Assembly: GCF_039542905.1 (NCBI RefSeq)
Contig: NZ_BAABIS010000001.1
Span: forward strand, 6,634,001-6,698,000
Length of the DNA stretch: 64,000 nucleotides
Source of the DNA: Kitasatospora terrestris
GTDB lineage: Bacteria; Actinomycetota; Actinomycetes; Streptomycetales; Streptomycetaceae
Reading direction: 5' to 3'
Position numbers and translations under genes: made by a program. Below are positions 16,008 to 22,796 of the stretch, one piece after another. Each line of letters opens with the position of its first letter. The stretch's first letter is position 1. Below the pieces are notes generated by a model. That model did no database searches, was not told the DNA's origin, and saw only the letters and a list, made by a program, of their open reading frames with translations.

Positions 16008-18368
16008 TCAGGACGCGGGGCCGACCTTGATGGTGGTCAGCCGCCCGCCCTGGGTCTCCCGGACGACCTCGATCTTCGTGTTGGTGTCCGGCACGGCCAC
16101 GCCCAGCTGCGGGATCGCCGGGTCGGTGTACACGCCGGTGCGGTCGTTGAACGCCGTCACCGCGGGCTCCGAAGGCACCACGGTGGCCACGCCCGCCTTG
16201 TGCAGGGTGAACGAGGTGGTCGGCTGCAGCGAGAAGGTCGCGTCGTAGCTCTGCGACCGCCCGTTGGTGACCGTCCCGTCGGCGAACCGGGTCGCCTGCG
16301 GGTGGGCGTCGACCGGCAGGACCAGGCCGCCGCCCAGGTGGTCCTTGGTGTTGTTGTCGCCGTAGGAGGTGTCCCACAGCCACACCAGGACGCCCTGCTG
16401 GTAGGGGTAGTTGTCGATGACGTTGGTCTTGCCGGTGACGCCCGAGTACCCGAAGTTGTACGGGCCGGTCTTCAGGTAGGCGCCGTAGCCGACGTACCGG
16501 CGGTTCTCCACCAGGTACGCCCGCGGGTGCTCCTTGACCGCGTCCTTGCCCTTGATCACCGAGAAGCCGCCGGTCCGGGCCCAGCCGCTGCCGCCGCCCT
16601 CCGCGCCGTCCTGGACCACGGCGGTGCCGTCGGCGGTCACCTTGACCGCGTCCAGCAGCACGCCCTTGCCGTGGGTGTTGGAGTCGGAGGTGACGTGGAA
16701 GCGCACCTGCACGCTCTTGCCCAGGTAGGCGTCGAGCGGGATGTCCAGCTGCCGCCAGGCGTTGGAGGTGCCGGACAGGCCGGGCACCAGCGCCGTGGTG
16801 TTGCCGATCGGGGCGCCGTCCACCGTGCCGCCGAGCGCCGTCCACGACTTGCCGCCGTCGGTGGAGGCCTCCACCGTCAGGAAGTCGTAGTCCTGCTCGA
16901 TGTCGTACCAGGTGGCCGCCGAGATCGACGCCGAGGCGGTGGCGCCGGTCAGGTCGACGGTGCGGGTCAGCGAGGCGTCCATGTAGTCGCCGGTGTCGCT
17001 CCACCACTGCGAGCCGCCCTCGTAGGGCTCGGCCAGCGTGGTGGTGGTGCGGCCGGCCGGCAGGTGCACCAGCACCGCCTGCGCCTGGTCGGTGTTGTAG
17101 CCGCTGACGCCCAGGGTGTGGCTGGAGCGGGTGGCGGCCTGCGCCTCGTCGTAGTTGAGCCAGCCGAGCTGCAGCTTGCTCCAGGCGTCCAGGTCGCCGG
17201 GGAGCGAACCGGTGGTGTTCTTGCCCCGGCCCAGGTACGAGGCGGAGGACATCAGCGACCAGAAGTTGACCGAGTTGTCGCCGCCCGAGGTCGGGTACAG
17301 GTCCGGCAGGCCCAGGTTGTGGCCGTACTCGTGCGAGAAGAGGCCGACGCCGCTGTTCTCGCCCGCCTGCACGTAGTCGTAGACGTACAGGCCGCTGTCG
17401 CCGACCTGGGCGCCGCCGATCCGGTTGCCGGCGGGGCCGGTCTGGCCGGTGGGGTCGGGGAAGGTCCAGGACCGGTGCGCCCAGAGGGCGTCCTGGCCCT
17501 GGGCGCCGCCGCCCCAGGTCTCGTCGACGCCGGCGTGCACCACGATCACGTTGTCGAGGTAGCCGTCCGGCTCGTCGAAGTTGCCGTCCTTGTCGAAGTC
17601 GTACCGGTCCTGGACGTCGTACTGCGCCAGCTCGGCCTTGACCGAGGCGGCGCTGCGGCCCTTGGCGATCTCGCCGTCGTACCAGGCCTTGGTGGCGTCC
17701 CGGACGAGCTCCTGCGCCTGGGTCCAGGCGCCGCCGCCCTGCGGGCCCTTGTTGGAGCCGTAGCGGGCCTCGTTCCACGGCAGCGTCACCCAGTCGGAGA
17801 CGGTGCCCTCGATGTCGTACCGGCCCGAGGACTGGGTGCGGTAGTAGTTGCGCATCGAGTTGGCGCCGGGGGTGTCGTCGAAGAACATCCGCTGGTAGTA
17901 GTCGCGACTGAAGTCGCTCTCCCAGTAGGTGTGCGTGTCGTCCTTGCCCGGCTTCGGGATCTGGTTGTGCTTGGGGCCCGGGGTCCCCGCGTAGCGGGGC
18001 TGGCCGTTGTAGAGGGTCGAGTTGTCGACCTGGTCGCCGAACTGGGCGAGGATCACGAAGACCTTGTCCGTGCGCTGCTGCGCGAGCTGGACGTAGTCGT
18101 TGCCGATCTTCACCTTCTTCGGCGTGGTGCCCTCGGCGCTCTTGGCGACGGTGCCCTGGTTGACGCCGGCGAGCGCCTCGGTGCGCAGGGCCTGGCGTCG
18201 GCGCTCCTGCGGGGCGAGCGGTGCCGCGGGGGCCTCCTGGCCCTCCGCGCCCTGGTTCTGGGCCAGGGTCGGGGAGTGGGCCACCGGCGCTGCGCCGGCG
18301 GGGGGTACTGCCACGGCTATCGCGCTGGAGGCCAGCGCTACCGCGATTGCGACGGAAAGTCTGCGCAA
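16008..18368 (-). CDS. Secreted immune inhibitor A-like metalloprotease (family M6)
   Basis: 786 residues from a TTG at 18368, chosen because AAAGGACAG stands 6 bases in front and the signal peptide begins directly (LRRLSVAIAVALASSAIAVA, cleavage near AGA-AP). The in-frame ATG at 18428 would add 20 non-signal residues and overlap the operator. A propeptide runs to about 110. The M6 catalytic domain follows, with the zinc motif HEYGHNLGLPDLYP. C-terminal beta-sandwich repeats (SSDSNTHGKGVLLDAVKV, WWSDTGDYMDASLTRTVDL) are the InhA jelly-roll modules. Degrades extracellular proteins; control by the palindromes at 18409-18436 is inferred. Confidence 0.9.
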   Translation of the reverse strand: MRRLSVAIAVALASSAIAVAVPPAGAAPVAHSPTLAQNQGAEGQEAPAAPLAPQERRRQALRTEALAGVNQGTVAKSAEGTTPKKVKIGNDYVQLAQQRTDKVFVILAQFGDQVDNSTLYNGQPRYAGTPGPKHNQIPKPGKDDTHTYWESDFSRDYYQRMFFDDTPGANSMRNYYRTQSSGRYDIEGTVSDWVTLPWNEARYGSNKGPQGGGAWTQAQELVRDATKAWYDGEIAKGRSAASVKAELAQYDVQDRYDFDKDGNFDEPDGYLDNVIVVHAGVDETWGGGAQGQDALWAHRSWTFPDPTGQTGPAGNRIGGAQVGDSGLYVYDYVQAGENSGVGLFSHEYGHNLGLPDLYPTSGGDNSVNFWSLMSSASYLGRGKNTTGSLPGDLDAWSKLQLGWLNYDEAQAATRSSHTLGVSGYNTDQAQAVLVHLPAGRTTTTLAEPYEGGSQWWSDTGDYMDASLTRTVDLTGATASASISAATWYDIEQDYDFLTVEASTDGGKSWTALGGTVDGAPIGNTTALVPGLSGTSNAWRQLDIPLDAYLGKSVQVRFHVTSDSNTHGKGVLLDAVKVTADGTAVVQDGAEGGGSGWARTGGFSVIKGKDAVKEHPRAYLVENRRYVGYGAYLKTGPYNFGYSGVTGKTNVIDNYPYQQGVLVWLWDTSYGDNNTKDHLGGGLVLPVDAHPQATRFADGTVTNGRSQSYDATFSLQPTTSFTLHKAGVATVVPSEPAVTAFNDRTGVYTDPAIPQLGVAVPDTNTKIEVVRETQGGRLTTIKVGPAS

Positions 18369-18408
18369 CTGACCTGTCCTTTCCGGACGGTGGGTGGTGT
18401 TGAGCGCG

Positions 18409-18436
18409 GGTAATATTTCACATGTCATCGGTCACA
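18409..18436 (-). promoter_or_regulatory. Two abutting TGTGA-N4-TCACA-like sites before the M6 gene
   Basis: GGTAATATTTCACA (18409-18422) keeps one full arm, and TGTCATCGGTCACA (18423-18436) differs from TGTGA-N4-TCACA at one arm base. The two lie end to end, 41 bp before the M6 start, and the second overlaps the stop of the upstream peptidase gene. They belong with the sites at 1607, 1627 and 20585. Confidence 0.5.
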
Positions 18437-20537
18437 TGGAAGGGTTTGGGCCAGGGTTGATGTCGAGCGCGTTCCGCAGGAAGGCCAGCTCGGCCGCCGC
18501 GACGGCCTCCAGCCCGCCGTCCGGCGTCATGTGGCTCACCCCCGGCAGCGGCAGCACACCGTGCGGCCGGCCCGCGCGGGTCAGCGCCTCGGAGAGGAGC
18601 AGGGTGTGCGAGGGGTGCACGTTGTCGTCCGCCAGGCCGTGGATCAGCAGCAGCGGCCGGGACAGCCCCGGCGCGTCCGGGATCAGGCAGTCCGCCAGGT
18701 AGCCGTCCGGGTTCTCCTGCGGCAGGCCCAGGTAGCGCTCGGTGTAGGCGGTGTCGTACAGCCGGAAGTCGGTCGGCGGGGCACCCGCGCTGGCCGCGTG
18801 GAACACGTCCGGGCGGCGCAGCACCGCGAGCGCGGCAAAGTACCCGCCGTACGACCAGCCGCGCACGCCGACCCGGCCGAGGTCCAGGTCCGGGTGGTCG
18901 GCGGCGAGCGCCTGCAGCGCGGCCACCTGGTCGTCGATCGCCACCTGCGAGAACCGGCGGAAGATCGCCCGGGTGAACTCCGGCGAGACGAACGGGGTGC
19001 CCCGGTTGTCGGTGGTGACCACCGCGAAGCCCTGGTCGGCCCACCACTGCTTGAGCTGCCAGCGGCGCGGCTCGTTGGCCACCGCCTGGTAGCCGGGGCC
19101 GCCGTAGACGTCCAGCAGGACCGGGAGCCGGGTGCCCGCCGCGTGCCCGCGAGGGTACACCACGGCGGTGGGCAGGCCGAGTTCGGTGACCCGGGCGAGC
19201 TTCGGGGTCACCCGGTGGGGGAGCGGCGCGGCCAGGTCGGCCAGCGGGAAGTCGCCGTCGGCGGTGTGCAGGGTGCGGCGTACGCCGGCCTGGGTGGCCG
19301 AGGTGAGCAGCAGGGTGCCGCCGTTCACCGCGGTCGCGCTGTGCACGCCGGGGCCCTCGGTGAGCCGCTCGGGCGCGCCGCCGTCCGGGTCGAGCAGGAA
19401 GAGCTGCTGGTCGGCCGGGTCGCCCTCGCCGCCCTCGATCAGCAGCCGGTCGCGGTAGGTGCCGACCACCCGGCGGACCTGCAGCCGCTCGTCGGTGAGG
19501 ATCCGGCCGTCCAGCGCCACGCCGCGGGCCGCAGGGGTGTCGTACGAGGTGAGCACCCGGCCGTCGGCCAGCCGCTGCGGCGTGCCGGGCAGCGGGTCGA
19601 CCCAGAACTCGTCCGTGGTGAGCGCGAGTTCGGTGGTCTTTCCGGTCGCCGGGTCGGCGCTGAGCAGCACGACGCGCTGCTGCAGCCGGTCGGCGACGGT
19701 CAGCAGCAGCTCGCCGTCGCCCTCCCAGCCGGCCGCGGTCAGGTAGGGGAACTCGTCGGTGTCCCAGAGGATCCGGACCCGGCCGCCGTCCAGGCCGAGC
19801 ACCCAGAGCTGGAGGTCCGCGTTGGGGCCGCCGGCCTGCGGGTAGGCGAACGACTCGGGGGCCCGCTCGGGGTGCGCGGGGTCGGCGAACCACCGCAGTG
19901 GCAGGGCGGATTCGTCGATCCGGGTGACCAGCAGCGCCGAGCCGTCCGGCGACCACCAGTGGCCGCGGGTGCGGCCCAGCTCCTCGGCGGCGGCGAACTC
20001 CGCCACGCCCCACACCGCGCCGTCGCGCGGGCTGAGCGGGGCGTCGGCCGGCTGCTCGCCGGTCAGCCAGAGCTGCCCGCCCGCGACGTACGCGACCAGG
20101 CTCCCGTCGGCGCTCGGGCGGGGGTCGAACGCGGGCCCGGCGACCGGGAGTTCGGTGGTGGATCCGGTGGCGGTGTCGGTCCGGAAGACGCGGCCGTCCA
20201 GCGCGAAGACGGCGGTGGCCAGGTCGCCGGTGGCGGCGAAGGAGCCGATGCCCGGCGCCCACAGCCGCAGCCGCTCGCGCAGCCGGCGCTCCAGCACCGG
20301 CAGGTCGGCCGGGTCGCCGGTGCGGCCGGGGGCGAGCGCCGCCGGGTCGGCGACCAGGGTCTCCCGGCGGGTGGTCAGGTCCAGCAGCCAGAGCCGCTCG
20401 ACCGGGTCCTCCGCGCCGGTGGAGCGCAGGAAGAGCAGGCGGGCGCCGTCCGAGGAGAGGGCGGCCGCGCGCGGGGAACCGTAGCTGAAGCGGCCGGTGC
20501 GGGCGCTCAGCGCGAGGAAGGGGTCGGTGTGGGTCAC
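18432..20537 (-). CDS. Prolyl oligopeptidase / dipeptidyl-peptidase IV (family S9)
   Basis: 701 residues. The N-terminal part up to about 440 is the DPP-IV beta-propeller, and the rest is an alpha/beta hydrolase. The nucleophile is Ser562 in GWSYGGY, the Asp lies in HGLADDNVH (about residue 637) and the His is His669 in PGVSHM. The SYGGY form and DEFPYLTAAGW propeller wording fit DPP-IV (S9B), which releases Xaa-Pro dipeptides. No signal peptide, so it probably acts in the cytoplasm on imported peptides. Its start region shares the intergenic palindrome at 20585 with the divergent aminotransferase gene; the M6 protease follows immediately downstream. Confidence 0.9.
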   Translation of the reverse strand: MTHTDPFLALSARTGRFSYGSPRAAALSSDGARLLFLRSTGAEDPVERLWLLDLTTRRETLVADPAALAPGRTGDPADLPVLERRLRERLRLWAPGIGSFAATGDLATAVFALDGRVFRTDTATGSTTELPVAGPAFDPRPSADGSLVAYVAGGQLWLTGEQPADAPLSPRDGAVWGVAEFAAAEELGRTRGHWWSPDGSALLVTRIDESALPLRWFADPAHPERAPESFAYPQAGGPNADLQLWVLGLDGGRVRILWDTDEFPYLTAAGWEGDGELLLTVADRLQQRVVLLSADPATGKTTELALTTDEFWVDPLPGTPQRLADGRVLTSYDTPAARGVALDGRILTDERLQVRRVVGTYRDRLLIEGGEGDPADQQLFLLDPDGGAPERLTEGPGVHSATAVNGGTLLLTSATQAGVRRTLHTADGDFPLADLAAPLPHRVTPKLARVTELGLPTAVVYPRGHAAGTRLPVLLDVYGGPGYQAVANEPRRWQLKQWWADQGFAVVTTDNRGTPFVSPEFTRAIFRRFSQVAIDDQVAALQALAADHPDLDLGRVGVRGWSYGGYFAALAVLRRPDVFHAASAGAPPTDFRLYDTAYTERYLGLPQENPDGYLADCLIPDAPGLSRPLLLIHGLADDNVHPSHTLLLSEALTRAGRPHGVLPLPGVSHMTPDGGLEAVAAAELAFLRNALDINPGPNPSM

Positions 20538-20584
20538 CCGCCGATGGTTGCCGCGACCCCCGCCGTTCGGCTAGAAGTATGCAG

Positions 20585-20609
20585 TGTGAAATGTCACACA
20601 ACATAAAAT
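20585..20609. promoter_or_regulatory. TGTGA-N4-TCACA operator and promoter between S9 and aminotransferase
   Basis: TGTGAAATGTCACA (20585-20598) has two perfect 5-base arms around AATG. A near-consensus -10 TAAAAT follows at 20604-20609 on the plus strand, with no good -35, so the palindrome sits where an activator or repressor would act on the aminotransferase promoter. It is 47 bp from the divergent S9 peptidase start. Confidence 0.6.
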
Positions 20610-20633
20610 TCGAGACGACCCCTGGACGAAGCG

Positions 20634-21788
20634 ATGACCCCACCCCTGCCCGGTACCGGAAACCTCTTCACCCTCGACCCGGAGGTGGCCCACCTCAACC
20701 ACGGCTCGTACGGCGCCGTCCCGGTCCCCGTGCAGCGCGTCCAGGCCAGACTCCGGGCCGAACAGGAGCGCGACCCCGACGGGTTCTTCCTCGACCTGCC
20801 CGACCGGATCGCCCGGGCCCGCGCCGAGGTCGCCTCCGCGCTCGGCGGCGACCCGGGGAAGCTCGCCCTGCTCACCAACGTCACCGAGGGCGTCGCGGTC
20901 GCCCTGGACACCGTCCCGCTCGGACCCGGCGACGAGGTGCTGGTCACCGACCACGGCTACGGCGTGGTCACCCGGGCCGCCGAGCGGCGCGCCGCCGAGA
21001 CCGGCGCCACCGTGCGCTGCGTCCGGATCTCCCCGCACGCCCCGGACGAGGAGGCGGTCCGCGACCGGTTGCTGGACGCCGTCACGCCCCGCACCCGGGT
21101 CGCCGTGCTCGACCTGATCACCTCGCCCACCGCCCGGGCGATCGCCACCCCCGAGCTGCTGGCCGACCTCGCGGCCCGCGGCGTGGTCACCGTGGTGGAC
21201 GCCGCGCACGCCCCCGGCATGCTGCCGGTCGACCTGGGCGGCGCGGCCGGCGGCGCCGACTTCTGGGTCGGCAACCTGCACAAGTGGGCCTTCGCCCCGC
21301 GGGCCGCCGCCGTGCTCGCGGTCACCGCGGCCTGGCGGCCCAAGGTCCGCCCGCTGATGCTCTCCTGGGAGCACGACCGGGGCTTCCCGGCCCGGGTCGA
21401 GTGGCGCGGCACCTGCGACTACACCCCGTGGCTGGCGGCCCCGGCCGGCTTCGCCCTGCTGGAGAAGCTCGGCACCGACCGGGTCCGGCGGCACAACGAG
21501 GCGCTGGTCGGGCACGGCCGCCGGCAGCTGGTCGAACGCGCCGGGCTGCGCCCGCTCGCCGAGTGCGCGGGCACCTCGATGCGGGCACTGCGGCTGCCGC
21601 CGGGGGTGGCCGAGAGCGAGCACGCGGCGAAGGCGCTGATGGTCGCGGTCCGCCGCCGGCTCGGGGCCCGGATCGCGGTCCGGCCCTGGATCGGCGGCGG
21701 CGTCCTGCGGATCAGTGCCCAGGTCTACAACCGCCCGGAGGAGTACGTCCGGCTGGCGGACGGGCTGACCCACCTGATCACCCGTTAG
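20634..21788 (+). CDS. Class V aminotransferase, isopenicillin-N-epimerase-like
   Basis: 384 residues, fold type I PLP enzyme. HLNHGSYGAVP at the N-terminus and the Schiff-base lysine in WVGNLHKWAFAPR (about residue 222) are typical of the CefD/isopenicillin N epimerase-like and NifS-like branch; DAAHAPG holds the PLP-binding Asp. The real reaction may be an epimerase, a lyase or a desulfurase. Its place in a divergent pair with a prolyl peptidase and the shared operator suggest a role in using unusual amino acids or peptides. Ends just before a convergent ArsR gene. Confidence 0.85.
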   Translation: MTPPLPGTGNLFTLDPEVAHLNHGSYGAVPVPVQRVQARLRAEQERDPDGFFLDLPDRIARARAEVASALGGDPGKLALLTNVTEGVAVALDTVPLGPGDEVLVTDHGYGVVTRAAERRAAETGATVRCVRISPHAPDEEAVRDRLLDAVTPRTRVAVLDLITSPTARAIATPELLADLAARGVVTVVDAAHAPGMLPVDLGGAAGGADFWVGNLHKWAFAPRAAAVLAVTAAWRPKVRPLMLSWEHDRGFPARVEWRGTCDYTPWLAAPAGFALLEKLGTDRVRRHNEALVGHGRRQLVERAGLRPLAECAGTSMRALRLPPGVAESEHAAKALMVAVRRRLGARIAVRPWIGGGVLRISAQVYNRPEEYVRLADGLTHLITR

Positions 21789-21791
21789 GGA

Positions 21792-22130
21792 TCACCCGCT
21801 GGCGCCGCCCGCGCGCAGCTCGGCCAACAGGATGTTCTGGTCCGTCAGCAGCTCGGTGAGGATCCGGCGGGCGGTGCGCAGCAGCTCCGCCACGTCGGCG
21901 CCGGCCAGCTCGTAGACCACGCTGGAGCCCTCCCTGGTGGCGGTCACCAGCCCGGCCCGGCGCAGCACCGCGAGCTGCTGGGACAGGCTGGAGGGCTCGA
22001 TGTCCAGATCGGCCAGCAGCTCCCGGACCGGGGTCGGCCCGGCCTGCAGCAGCTCCAGCACCCGGATCCGCACCGGATGCCCCAGCATCCGGAAGAACTC
22101 GGCCTTGGCCTGGTACAGCGGTTTGGGCAT
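21792..22130 (-). CDS. ArsR family transcriptional regulator
   Basis: 112 residues, one winged helix: FFRMLGHPVRIRVLELLQAGPTPVRELLADLDIEPSSLSQQLAVLRRAGLV, with the wing at ATREGSSVVYEL. No Cys pair of the ArsR/SmtB metal sites is visible, so it is not an obvious metal sensor. GGAGGG precedes ATG 22130. It lies 27 bp behind a roadblock gene in the same direction, so the two are probably cotranscribed. Confidence 0.88.
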   Translation of the reverse strand: MPKPLYQAKAEFFRMLGHPVRIRVLELLQAGPTPVRELLADLDIEPSSLSQQLAVLRRAGLVTATREGSSVVYELAGADVAELLRTARRILTELLTDQNILLAELRAGGASG

Positions 22131-22157
22131 CGACGCCCCCTCCCTCCGGACCCCCGG

Positions 22158-22532
22158 TCAGATCTCCAGCGTCGACTCGATCCGCTTCAGCTGGTGCCGG
22201 GCCATCGCCAGGTTGGACCGGGTGCGGTTGAGCGCCAGGTACAGGAACAGCCCGCGACCGGTCTTCGTGGTCAGGGGTCGGATCAGGTGGTACTGGCTGG
22301 TCAGGCTGATCAGGATGTCCTCGATGTCGTTGTCCTGGAGATTCAGCATCTCCATGGTGCGCATCTTGGCACGGACCAGGTCCGTGTTGGCGGCCGCTGC
22401 GACATTGAGGTCGATTTCGGCACCGTCACCCAGGGTGCCGAGCGCCATGCCGCTGTTGTAGTCGACCAGGGCCACCCCCATGGCCCCCTCGATGTTCATC
22501 GCTTCCTTCAGCGAGGTCTCCAGATTCGCCAT
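22158..22532 (-). CDS. Roadblock/LC7 domain protein, copy D
   Basis: 124 residues, identical in length to copy A at 11794-12168 and very similar (MGVALVDYNSGMALGTLGDG, SLTSQYHLIRPLTTKTGRGLFLYLALNRTRSNLAMARHQLKRIE). GGAGGATCACG before ATG 22532 fixes the start; the frame is open 21 codons further but without a ribosome site. As with copy A there is no GTPase gene beside it. It leads an ArsR gene in an apparent two-gene operon. Confidence 0.85.
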   Translation of the reverse strand: MANLETSLKEAMNIEGAMGVALVDYNSGMALGTLGDGAEIDLNVAAAANTDLVRAKMRTMEMLNLQDNDIEDILISLTSQYHLIRPLTTKTGRGLFLYLALNRTRSNLAMARHQLKRIESTLEI

Positions 22533-22796
22533 CGTGATCCTCCAGTTCGTGGCGTGCTCGGTGGTCCGACTGTAGGAACCGTTCGGTCCTGACATGACTG
22601 TTGATCAGAAGAGTCCGAATTCGATCGACTCTTGATCTGGGCTGACGTTATGTCGACTGAATGAAGACATTTGCAACTCAGGATGTGAGCAGTTCGCAAG
22701 TTGCATGATCACCGGGAGCAGTGGTCCGACCGCGCCGCGTGGCCCCCGGAAAACGGTGTCATTGATGTCAGTGCAGCCGGGTAACCTCAGGCTGAG
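22533..22796. promoter_or_regulatory. AT-richer divergent region with two inverted repeats
   Basis: Clearly lower in GC than its surroundings. AAGAGTC (22610-22616) and GACTCTT (22628-22634) form an inverted repeat flanked by further matching GATC. A second pair, TGCAACT (22673-22679) / AGTTGCA (22700-22706), is separated by 20 bases. TAACCT (22782-22787) is a likely -10 for the helicase gene, which would make its ATG at 22797 nearly leaderless. A TACAGT on the minus strand near 22575 is a candidate -10 for the roadblock gene. Confidence 0.45.

Noticed and set aside
15603..18413. 936-codon plus-strand frame opposite the M6 protease gene
   Set aside because: It covers ArsR and the M6 gene in antisense with low-complexity valine/glycine-rich translation; the opposite strand has a signal peptide and the zinc motif.
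20592..20619. TGTCACA at 20592-20598 as a further ECF41 promoter
   Set aside because: After 16 bases the sequence is ACGA, not CGTC. The TGTCACA is simply one arm of the TGTGA-N4-TCACA palindrome.
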